A stretch of 40,926 nt of DNA from the NCBI GenBank assembly GCA_965371805.1, contig CBDUZW010000047.1, forward strand, positions 1 through 40,926, read 5' to 3'. The notes under the pieces were generated by a model. It searched no databases. It saw only the letters and a list, made by a program, of their open reading frames with translations, and was not told the origin of the DNA. The first letter of the stretch is position 1. Every line of letters begins with the position of its first letter. Made by a program: the position numbers and the translations under genes. This document shows, in pieces, positions 33,643 through 40,926 of the stretch. The DNA comes from JAOZTV01 sp965371805 (lineage in GTDB: Bacteria > Acidobacteriota > Aminicenantia > UBA2199).

Positions 33643-33648
33643 AGTGGT

Positions 33649-35361
33649 ATGACAATGAAAATAGGTGAGTTTTTACTAAATGATGGAAAGATTTCGCAGG
33701 ATCAATTAGATACTGCACTTGAGTTACAAAAAAAACAACCAGGAAAATTAGGTAGTGTATTAATAAGACAAGGTTATATTACTGAAGAAGATATTGCACA
33801 AGTTTTAAGTAAGCAATTTGGATATCCATCAATAAATCTATCAAAATTTGATATTGGCGAAAAAGTACTTGAATTAATAAAACCGGATATGGCTAGAAAA
33901 CATATCATTATGCCCGTTCATAGAATCGGTTCCATCTTAACTCTTGCAATGTCTGACCCTTCAAATTTATTTGTTCAGGAAGAGATAAGATTCTCAACAA
34001 ACCTGAGGATACAGGCTGTTATTTCACCGGAGAGTTCTATCCTTGAGGGAATAGATAAGTACTATGGTAATGCAACAGGAATTGAAGCACAAAAATTTCT
34101 TGAGGAAATTGAGCTTGGAGATGAAGGTTCAATAGAAGTTGTTGAAGAAGAGGAAGAGGAAGATTATCTCGGTGACATTGATGAGGATGCACCAGCAATT
34201 AAGCTGGTCAATTTAACTTTCCGAGATGCTATTTCACAAAAAGTATCAGACATACATTTTGAACCTTATGAGAAATCTTTTAGAGTTAGATTTAGATCAG
34301 ATGGAATACTTCATGAATATATGACCCCTCCCATGAATCTAAAAAACAAGATCTTATCAAGACTTAAGCTAATTGCCGGCATTGATATCGCAGAGAAAAG
34401 ACTCCCTCAGGATGGGAGAATCAAAACAAAAATTGATATTAGTGGCCATAAGAAAACAGTTGACATGAGAGTTTCATCTCTTCCAACTATATATGGAGAA
34501 AAAATAGTTATCAGAATTCTGGACAAAGACAACCTGATGCTTGATATGACCAAACTGGGATTTGAACAATCATCACTTGATAAATTTGAAAGAAACATTA
34601 AAGAACCATGGGGTATTGTCCTCGTTACAGGTCCTACAGGATCAGGTAAAACAAATACTCTTTATTCTGCAATGTCAAAACTAAATAGTGAAGACATTAA
34701 TATTATGACAGCTGAAAACCCTGTAGAATTTAACCTTTTTGGAATTAACCAGGTTAACATCAAGGAGTCAATAGGTTTGACATTTCCTGCATCACTGAGA
34801 TCTTTTTTAAGACAGGATCCTGATGTTATCCTTGTTGGTGAGATCAGGGATTTTGAAACTGCAGATATTGCTATAAAAGCGTCATTAACGGGTCACATGG
34901 TACTTTCAACACTTCATACAAACGATGCTCCATCAACAATAGCACGATTGATAAATATGGGAATTGAGCCATTTCTAGTGTCAAGTGCTGTCAGGCTCGT
35001 TGTAGCTCAAAGATTAATTAGAAGACTGTGTAAAAATTGTAAAGGTGAGACAAAAATTCCTATGCAGACTTTAATAGATATAGGTTATGCTCCAGAAGAT
35101 GCAAAGAATATTGTAGTTTTTGAACCAAAAGGATGTCCAAAATGTCATAATTCAGGATATAAGGGCAGAGTCGGTTTATACGAAGTCATGGAGTTAGACG
35201 AAGAATTAAAAGAACAGGTTATGCTAGGTGTTTCAACCGCTGAGTTAAGACAAAAAGCAAAAGAGAAAGGAATGTTGACCTTAAGAATGAGTGGCCTTGA
35301 AAAAATCAAAGCTGGTTTGACTTCTCTTGAGGAAGTCCTGAGAGAAACAACTAGAGCATAG
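33649..35361 (+). CDS. pilB: Type IV pilus extension ATPase PilB
   Basis: A 570-residue GspE/PilB ATPase. The N-terminus has two 24-residue MshEN motifs (KIGEFLLNDGKIS and KLGSVLIRQGYIT, each ending at Gln), known c-di-GMP binding modules; both have Lys in place of the usual leading Arg. An acidic linker (about 165-175) follows. Walker A is GPTGSGKT (about 328-335), Walker B is DVILVGEIRD, with TLHTND as His box. A zinc finger uses Cys461, Cys464 and CPKC near 496-499. ATG 33649 matches the leaderless geometry; ATG 33655 is an alternative. It powers pilus assembly at the inner membrane. pilT follows after 14 bases. Confidence 0.95.
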   Translation: MTMKIGEFLLNDGKISQDQLDTALELQKKQPGKLGSVLIRQGYITEEDIAQVLSKQFGYPSINLSKFDIGEKVLELIKPDMARKHIIMPVHRIGSILTLAMSDPSNLFVQEEIRFSTNLRIQAVISPESSILEGIDKYYGNATGIEAQKFLEEIELGDEGSIEVVEEEEEEDYLGDIDEDAPAIKLVNLTFRDAISQKVSDIHFEPYEKSFRVRFRSDGILHEYMTPPMNLKNKILSRLKLIAGIDIAEKRLPQDGRIKTKIDISGHKKTVDMRVSSLPTIYGEKIVIRILDKDNLMLDMTKLGFEQSSLDKFERNIKEPWGIVLVTGPTGSGKTNTLYSAMSKLNSEDINIMTAENPVEFNLFGINQVNIKESIGLTFPASLRSFLRQDPDVILVGEIRDFETADIAIKASLTGHMVLSTLHTNDAPSTIARLINMGIEPFLVSSAVRLVVAQRLIRRLCKNCKGETKIPMQTLIDIGYAPEDAKNIVVFEPKGCPKCHNSGYKGRVGLYEVMELDEELKEQVMLGVSTAELRQKAKEKGMLTLRMSGLEKIKAGLTSLEEVLRETTRA

Positions 35362-35375
35362 CAAGGAGACTAATA

Positions 35376-36518
35376 ATGGCTTTACCCCTACCGCAATTAC
35401 TAAAGATCATGGTCAGTGAAAAAGGGACTGACCTTCACATAACGACTAATTCTGCTCCAATAATCAGAGTACATGGAAAGATCAAAAGAATCGAACACCC
35501 TCCACTATCCCCTGCAGAAACCAAACAGATAGTATACAGTATTTTAAACGACAATCAAAAATATAAATTTGAAGAAAATTGGGAACTGGATTTTTCATTT
35601 GGTATTAAAGGACTTGCAAGATTCAGAGCGAATGTTTATATGCAAAGAGGAGCCGTAGCTGCTGCATTTAGACAAATCCCATATAAAATACTCGGATTTG
35701 ACGAACTCGGATTACCAAAGGTAGTTGCTACTCTTGCTGATAAACATAGAGGACTGGTTCTTGTTACAGGGCCAACCGGGTCAGGTAAAACAACAACCCT
35801 TGCTGCTATGGTTGATAAAATAAATGCAGAAAGACTTGTTCATATTATTACTATTGAAGACCCAATAGAATATCTGCATTCCCATAAAAAAGCTGTTGTT
35901 AATCAGAGAGAACTCTTTGCAGATACAAAAGGGTTTGCACCCGCATTAAAATCAGTTCTCAGAGAAGATCCTGATGTTGTACTAATTGGAGAATTAAGAG
36001 ACCTTGAAACAATTCAAGCAGCAATAACTATTGCAGAAACAGGGCATTTAACTTTTGCAACACTACATACAAATTCTGCATCACAAACCATAAACAGAAT
36101 TGTTGATGTATTCCCTCCTCACCAACAGGAACAGATAAGAACTCAGCTATCTATGAACATTGAAGGAATTGTAACTCAGGCTCTGCTCCCAAAGGTCGGT
36201 GGAGTAGGCCGATGTCTGGCTATTGAGGTACTTATACCTAATCCTGCTATAAGACACCTGATAAGAGACAATAAAATACACCAAATTTATTCATCAATGC
36301 AAACAGGGCAGGAAAAATACGGAATGATCACTTTTAACCAATCTCTGGCAAACCATTATTTCAAAAAAAACATTTCTATTGAATTAGCACTGAATGTTTC
36401 ACATAATGCAGAGGAGTTAACTGAAATGATAAAAAGAGGCCCCAGTGCTATCGGAAGCCAGCTAAACCCAGGTAGTTCTAAAGGTGGAGCAAAAAGCTAC
36501 AGCTCACGAAATTTTTAA
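35376..36518 (+). CDS. pilT: Type IV pilus retraction ATPase PilT
   Basis: A 380-residue hexameric ATPase. Walker A is GPTGSGKT (about 132-139), Walker B DVVLIGELRDLET, His box TFATLHTNSA. The retraction motif AIRNLIRE appears as AIRHLIRDNK, close to consensus. It depolymerises pili for twitching motility or DNA uptake. AAGGAG precedes ATG; pilC begins 11 bases later. The C-terminus is Gly/Ser-rich. Confidence 0.95.
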   Translation: MALPLPQLLKIMVSEKGTDLHITTNSAPIIRVHGKIKRIEHPPLSPAETKQIVYSILNDNQKYKFEENWELDFSFGIKGLARFRANVYMQRGAVAAAFRQIPYKILGFDELGLPKVVATLADKHRGLVLVTGPTGSGKTTTLAAMVDKINAERLVHIITIEDPIEYLHSHKKAVVNQRELFADTKGFAPALKSVLREDPDVVLIGELRDLETIQAAITIAETGHLTFATLHTNSASQTINRIVDVFPPHQQEQIRTQLSMNIEGIVTQALLPKVGGVGRCLAIEVLIPNPAIRHLIRDNKIHQIYSSMQTGQEKYGMITFNQSLANHYFKKNISIELALNVSHNAEELTEMIKRGPSAIGSQLNPGSSKGGAKSYSSRNF

Positions 36519-36529
36519 CGGAGGAATAG

Positions 36530-37738
36530 ATGCCAGAATTTAAGTTTAAGGGAAAAAATAAAGTTGGAAATATTGTTAAAGGTTCAAGAATTGGTAAAAG
36601 CTCAGCAGAGGTACAAGCCATACTGGAAAAGGAACAAATTCAAATCCTGAGTATTCAAAAAAAAGGGATAGAACTAAACATTCCGGGATTTGGAAAAAAA
36701 ACAGTAAGGGTAAAACTTCGAGATCTCTCTGTTTTTAATAGACAGCTCTCAGTTATGTTTAATGCCGGTCTTCCCATTACTCAGGGAATCGGGATACTTG
36801 CCTCTCAACAGAAGAATCCAGGATTTTCAAATGCGTTAACAGATATAAGAAAAGAAGTTGAAGCTGGAGCAAACCTTTCAAATTCAATGAGAAAGCATCC
36901 AAAGATTTTTAATGAACTATATACAAGTTTAATCCAGGCAGGCGAAGCATCTGGTAATCTTGATACAATTTTATTAAGACTGTCATCATATATTGAAAAT
37001 ATCACAAAACTAACAGGTAAGGTTAAGGCCGCCTTGGCATATCCTATATCTGTATTGATCATAGGAGTTATTTTAACAGGAGTTATTTTAACAAAAGTTG
37101 TACCTGTTTTTCAAGAAATGTTTGAAGGTATGGGTGCAAAACTCCCACTTCCTACTCAATTGGTAGTTGATGCATCTCAAATATTACAGGACCATTTTTT
37201 TAAAATTATTTTTGCTTTTGTTGGTCTTTTTTTTGCCTTAAAGTCTTACTATTCAACATTTAAAGGAAGAAGGATTATTGACAAACTCAAATTAAAAGCC
37301 CCTGTTTTTGGAGATTTGCTTATGAAAGTTGGAGTTGCAAGAGTTACCAGAACACTTGCAACCTTATTAAATTCTGGTGTTGAGATAATTGAAGCAATAA
37401 CAATTACATCTAAAACTGCCGGCAATGCCATTATTGAAGATGCCGTTTTAAAAAGTAGATTAGCTGTTCAAGAAGGGCGTCCACTATGGGAAGCCTGGGA
37501 AGAAACTAAGGTCTTCCCCTTTATGGTTACCCAAATGGTCTCGGTTGGTGAACAGACAGGATCATTATCAACCATGCTTGAAAAAATAGCTGATTTTTAC
37601 GATGAAGAAGTTGATGCTGCTGTTTCTGCATTAATATCATTAATGGAGCCCATAATGATCGTGTTCCTTGGTGGACTTGTAGGATCTGTTATTATCGCAA
37701 TGTACCTACCTATGTTTGATATTATTGGAAAAGTATAA
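36530..37738 (+). CDS. pilC: Type IV pilus inner-membrane platform protein PilC
   Basis: A 402-residue GspF-family protein with two T2SSF domains (about 68-190 and 270-392) and three membrane helices. FNRQLSVMFNAGLPITQGI and GEASGNLDTIL are first-domain signatures; VTRTLATLLNSGVEIIEAI and VGEQTGSLSTMLEKIADFYDEEV are the matching second ones. It couples PilB and PilT to pilin insertion and removal. GGAGG precedes ATG. A long hairpin follows before pilS. Confidence 0.95.
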   Translation: MPEFKFKGKNKVGNIVKGSRIGKSSAEVQAILEKEQIQILSIQKKGIELNIPGFGKKTVRVKLRDLSVFNRQLSVMFNAGLPITQGIGILASQQKNPGFSNALTDIRKEVEAGANLSNSMRKHPKIFNELYTSLIQAGEASGNLDTILLRLSSYIENITKLTGKVKAALAYPISVLIIGVILTGVILTKVVPVFQEMFEGMGAKLPLPTQLVVDASQILQDHFFKIIFAFVGLFFALKSYYSTFKGRRIIDKLKLKAPVFGDLLMKVGVARVTRTLATLLNSGVEIIEAITITSKTAGNAIIEDAVLKSRLAVQEGRPLWEAWEETKVFPFMVTQMVSVGEQTGSLSTMLEKIADFYDEEVDAAVSALISLMEPIMIVFLGGLVGSVIIAMYLPMFDIIGKV

Positions 37739-37790
37739 AAGAGATGCAACGAAAATTAAGGATTGAAATTCGAAAAACCAAAGGAAAAAA

Positions 37791-37843
37791 ACTCTAAAAG
37801 GCTATAAGGTTGAGATTTCCCTCAACCTTAGCTATTTTAGAGT
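37791..37843. terminator. Long hairpin between pilC and pilS
   Basis: ACTCTAAAA (37791-37799) pairs with TTTTAGAGT (37835-37843), and TAAGGTTGAG (37805-37814) with CTCAACCTTA (37821-37830), around ATTTCC; the join is imperfect. A run of 7 A precedes it, so the T-run follows on the minus strand, making it a textbook terminator for antisense transcripts. On the plus strand it could still slow transcription. A possible pilS promoter (TTGAGA 37810-37815, TATTTT 37833-37838) is embedded in it. Confidence 0.55.
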
Positions 37844-37854
37844 AAAAGATATCA

Positions 37855-39465
37855 TTGAACTTATCATATAATATTGAAGGGAACATAAGACGATTTAAGC
37901 TTCTAAATATTATTAGAGTATCAATTTTCCTGTCACTTCTCTTCGTTTCTATAATTGTCCTTTTTCTATTTGAATCAAATATAAGATTAGTCCCTATAAC
38001 CATACTGATATCTATCCTGACAATTATCAGTTTTTTAAACTTTTACTTTCTAAATCTGTATAAATTCAGAATAACGGTTTCTATTCAACTAATTTCAGAT
38101 ATTCTTTTTATTACAATATTGGTCTATTTAACCGGTGGGATCAACAGCCCATTTTACTTCCTGTATTTAATACCAATATTGATCTCAGCAAATTTCTTGA
38201 AACGCAGAGAAACAATACTTACAGCATCTGTTTCATTTGTTTTTTTTGGAGTTGTTTCAGAACTAATGTATATGGGATTAGTTCCAACCAATATCAATAA
38301 TTATCAATCAACTATCTCAATCAGTAGTTTCATATATAATTTAATGATGAGTTTTATCGCTTTTCTTTTAATTGCCATTACAGCCTCTTTTTACTTCACA
38401 AATATGAAAAAAACAGGAGAAGAGTTACAAACAATAAAAAACAGTCTTGAAAATCTTGCATTACTGAATCACACTGTTATTGAAAAAATGGAGCATGGCT
38501 TTATTACTGCAGATCAAGAAGGAAAAATAATATCATCAAATAAAAGAGCTGAAAAACTAATAGATTTTTCACCAACAAGCAATATTATTACTTTATTAAA
38601 TATTGAAAGAGATGAGAATAAAATAAATAATTTCTCAGGTAAAAATACTCAAATTTTTATTGAACGAGTAATCAATAACCGAACACTTAATATCTCAATA
38701 TCACCTGTTTCAAATATTTCATCATTTAATAGAATCTTAGTCTTTCTAATATCTGATCTTACTGACAGAATGGAAATAGAAAAAAAGCTTAAAGAAAAAG
38801 AACATTTAGCCCTGATTGGAGAAATGTCTGCAGGAATCGCTCATGAAATAAGAAACCCATTAGCCTCCATTTCAGGCTCTGTACAATTTCTAAAAAATGA
38901 TATTGAATTACAGGAAGAGCATAAAAACCTAATGGATATCATAGTTAAGGAATCAAAAAGACTTTCTGATTCAATTGAAGAATTTTTAGAATATACAAAG
39001 TTAACACCAATAAATAGAACGGATTTTAATCTGTCCAGATTAATAGATGATACTCTGGAATTAATCAAAGCCAATTCAAAAAAAATAAAATTCATAAAGA
39101 GATATAATGAAAATGTCCACCTCTATGCAGATGAAATAAAGGTCAAACAGGTATTATGGAATCTTCTCACCAATTCAATTAAAGCAATTAATAATGATGG
39201 GATTATTGAGATTACAATTGTTGAGGCTAAGAATATTTCACTTTACATAAAAGATAATGGAATTGGAATAAAGAAAGAGGAGATGAATAAAGTATTTACA
39301 CCGTTCTATTCAAAATTCACATCAGGAATAGGCCTTGGAATGGCAATTGTTAAGAGAATTATTGATGAACATAATGCCGGAATAAAAATAACATCTGAAA
39401 AAGGTTTTGGGACAGAGATAAAAATTATATTTGGAGCTATTAATGAAAAGAACTACAGAAAGTAA
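37855..39465 (+). CDS. pilS: Sensor histidine kinase PilS
   Basis: A 536-residue kinase with about six N-terminal membrane helices (20-182), a PAS-like domain (about 200-305) and a kinase core. The phosphoacceptor is His330 in GIAHEIRNPLASI; the N-box is NLLTNSIKAI, G1 is IKDNGIGI and G2 GIGLGMAIV. Start is TTG 37855, with no in-frame ATG before the membrane region ends, and no clear ribosome binding site. Six helices followed by PAS is the PilS layout. It overlaps pilR. The signal is unknown; in pseudomonads PilS senses pilin in the membrane. Confidence 0.88.
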   Translation: MNLSYNIEGNIRRFKLLNIIRVSIFLSLLFVSIIVLFLFESNIRLVPITILISILTIISFLNFYFLNLYKFRITVSIQLISDILFITILVYLTGGINSPFYFLYLIPILISANFLKRRETILTASVSFVFFGVVSELMYMGLVPTNINNYQSTISISSFIYNLMMSFIAFLLIAITASFYFTNMKKTGEELQTIKNSLENLALLNHTVIEKMEHGFITADQEGKIISSNKRAEKLIDFSPTSNIITLLNIERDENKINNFSGKNTQIFIERVINNRTLNISISPVSNISSFNRILVFLISDLTDRMEIEKKLKEKEHLALIGEMSAGIAHEIRNPLASISGSVQFLKNDIELQEEHKNLMDIIVKESKRLSDSIEEFLEYTKLTPINRTDFNLSRLIDDTLELIKANSKKIKFIKRYNENVHLYADEIKVKQVLWNLLTNSIKAINNDGIIEITIVEAKNISLYIKDNGIGIKKEEMNKVFTPFYSKFTSGIGLGMAIVKRIIDEHNAGIKITSEKGFGTEIKIIFGAINEKNYRK

Positions 39466-40849
39466 AAATATAAATATTTTAATAGTTGATGATGATTCCA
39501 GCTTAAGAAATATGCTCTCAATTATTTTAAAAAAAGAGGGATTTCTTGTAAAATCTGCTGAAAACGGAAAAACTGCCTTGGGATACTTAAAAAAAAACCA
39601 TATAGATCTAATTATATCTGACATAAAAATGCCAGATATAAGCGGTATAGAACTCCTGAGAAAAGTAAAAACTATTAATGCAGAAATCCCATTCATTTTA
39701 ATAACAGCTTTTTCTTCTACAAATGATGCTATAGAAGCAATGAAACTGGGTGCAGATGACTATATAACGAAACCATTTAATCTAGATGAGTTAAAGATCA
39801 TTATAAACAAATCTATTTACAAAAAAAACATCGAGAAAGAAAATGTTGAGTTGAAGTTAGAACTTTCCAAACAGACAATTTTTGAAAGTATTGTTGGCAA
39901 TTCACCTCAAATGTTAAATATATTTGAGCTTATTAATACAATTTCTCAAACTGATTCCACTGTACTGATAGATGGAGAGAGCGGAACCGGAAAAGAGTTA
40001 ATTGCAAATGCCATACATAAGAAAAGTTTGAGAAATAATAATGGATTTATTTCTATAAATTGTGGTGCAATCCCTGAAAACTTGCTTGAAAGTGAACTTT
40101 TTGGGCATGAAAAGGGGGCATTTACAGATGCTTTCAAAGAAAAAATCGGGCTATTCGAAATTGCAAATAGAGGAACTCTTTTTCTTGATGAAATTGGAGA
40201 AATGCCACAGCATATGCAGGTAAAACTTCTCAGGGCAATTCAGGAGAGGAAAATACGTAGAGTAGGAGGGAACAAAGAAATTCAGATTGACGTAAGGATC
40301 ATTGCTTCCACCAATAAAGACCTCAAAGAGGAAATCGAGAGGAAAAATTTTAGAGCCGACCTTTTTTTTAGATTAAATGTAATCTCAATTACTGTCCCCG
40401 CTTTGATATCAAGAAAAGAGGATATTCCCTCATTAATGTCATATTTCTTAAAAATCTATAACAGAAAATTTAACAAGAGCATTCTCGGTTTTAATAAAGA
40501 TGTAATTGAAACATTCTTGTCCTATTCCTGGCCAGGCAATATAAGGGAACTGGAAAACTATATTGAACGGTCAGTAGCTCTCGAACAATCATCAAGCATT
40601 ACAAAACGCACACTCCCATCAGAGTTAATTTATAATATTCCAGAAAAAGAATTTATGTCTACAGACTTTACTGAACTATTAAAAGACGAAAATTTTGATT
40701 TTACAAATTATATGGATAAAATAAGTAAAGCTCTTATAAAAGAAGCACTGGAAATAAAAAATAATAACCTGAAAGATACAGCTTCTTTATTGAAACTAAG
40801 CTATAGATCTATTCGATATCTAATAGAAAAACATAAAATTAAGGATTAA
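39443..40849 (+). CDS. pilR: Sigma-54-dependent response regulator PilR
   Basis: A 468-residue NtrC-type regulator. Receiver domain residues 1-120, with phosphoacceptor Asp60 (IISDIKMPD) and KPF. The AAA+ domain has Walker A GESGTGKE, Walker B GTLFLDEIGEMP and the sigma-54 contact loop as GAFTDA rather than GAFTGA. A C-terminal Fis-type helix-turn-helix ends LKLSYRSIRYLIEKHKIKD. ATG 39443 follows GGAG; a TTG 12 bases earlier is less likely. It overlaps pilS by 23 bases. It should activate sigma-54 promoters, probably for pilin, which is not in the window. Confidence 0.92.
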   Translation: MKRTTESKNINILIVDDDSSLRNMLSIILKKEGFLVKSAENGKTALGYLKKNHIDLIISDIKMPDISGIELLRKVKTINAEIPFILITAFSSTNDAIEAMKLGADDYITKPFNLDELKIIINKSIYKKNIEKENVELKLELSKQTIFESIVGNSPQMLNIFELINTISQTDSTVLIDGESGTGKELIANAIHKKSLRNNNGFISINCGAIPENLLESELFGHEKGAFTDAFKEKIGLFEIANRGTLFLDEIGEMPQHMQVKLLRAIQERKIRRVGGNKEIQIDVRIIASTNKDLKEEIERKNFRADLFFRLNVISITVPALISRKEDIPSLMSYFLKIYNRKFNKSILGFNKDVIETFLSYSWPGNIRELENYIERSVALEQSSSITKRTLPSELIYNIPEKEFMSTDFTELLKDENFDFTNYMDKISKALIKEALEIKNNNLKDTASLLKLSYRSIRYLIEKHKIKD

Positions 40850-40926
40850 AGAGACTTCTCCTATAATATCGTCTGTTGAAGTTCAGAAACATATTAGACT
40901 CTGATCCCCCAAAAAACCCAAATGAT
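40850..40926. other. End of window after pilR
   Basis: Seventy-seven bases with no gene or terminator that I can support; the next gene, possibly more pilus genes, lies outside. Confidence 0.5.

Noticed and set aside
1..40926. CRISPR array, tRNA, rRNA, prophage, transposase or retron
   Set aside because: No regularly spaced repeats, no tRNA T-loop signatures and no matching proteins were seen on either strand.

Overview
The window reads as a contiguous chromosomal segment from an AT-rich (roughly one third G+C by eye), diderm, probably uncultured bacterium. Evidence for a Gram-negative envelope is a set of lipoproteins, two predicted outer-membrane barrels, an AsmA-like protein, periplasmic peptidoglycan enzymes and a type IV pilus motor cluster. 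I see no rRNA, tRNA, CRISPR array, transposase, integrase or phage gene. I cannot place the organism in a phylum: the iron-sulfur, pilus and beta-propeller genes fit many low-GC diderm lineages and candidate phyla.

Layout. 25-345: a small exported protein. 811-6455: a complete SUF iron-sulfur cluster operon (Rrf2 regulator, sufB, sufC, sufD, sufS, sufU) with a strong promoter overlapped by an IscR type-1-like operator; a tiny membrane protein follows. 6690-6809: a G+C-rich, foldable stretch that may be a structured RNA. 6808-8097: Y-family polymerase DinB on the minus strand with a perfect sigma-70 promoter and a direct-repeat operator. 8182-10751: META-domain lipoprotein, AsmA-like protein, and an odd exported protein with a Tyr/Asp/Asn-rich head and an Arg/Ser-rich tail. 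11190-14951: a seven-repeat SBBP beta-propeller protein with a small barrel protein. 15149-17602: a shortened DnaE-type polymerase carrying the same direct-repeat operator as dinB. 17615-18729: a cereblon-like CULT-domain protein overlapping a SAM methyltransferase gene. 18853-32302: mixed metabolism, transport and cell-envelope genes (DMT and MFS transporters, iron alcohol dehydrogenase, an SH3/L,D-transpeptidase/DUF1287 fusion, a UshA-like lipoprotein, a 6-bladed propeller protein, a LACTB-like serine hydrolase, an Old Yellow Enzyme, an M23 peptidase). 32401-40849: a PorV-like outer-membrane protein, then pilB, pilT, pilC, pilS, pilR.

How the parts work together. DinB and the short DnaE lie 7 kb apart, but both carry GCGAAC-N5-GCGAAC just downstream of a strong -10 box. 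This suggests a split damage-inducible mutasome under one LexA-like repressor. The SUF operon looks autoregulated by its Rrf2 protein through cluster occupancy. PilS/PilR probably regulate pilus genes outside the window, since no pilin gene is present. At least four first-in-operon genes (rrf2, dnaE, the L,D-transpeptidase, pilB) have -35/N17/-10/N6/ATG with no Shine-Dalgarno, so they are predicted leaderless mRNAs; other genes have ordinary GGAGG sites. The most unusual items are the CULT-methyltransferase pair, the shared mutasome operator and the leaderless promoter class.
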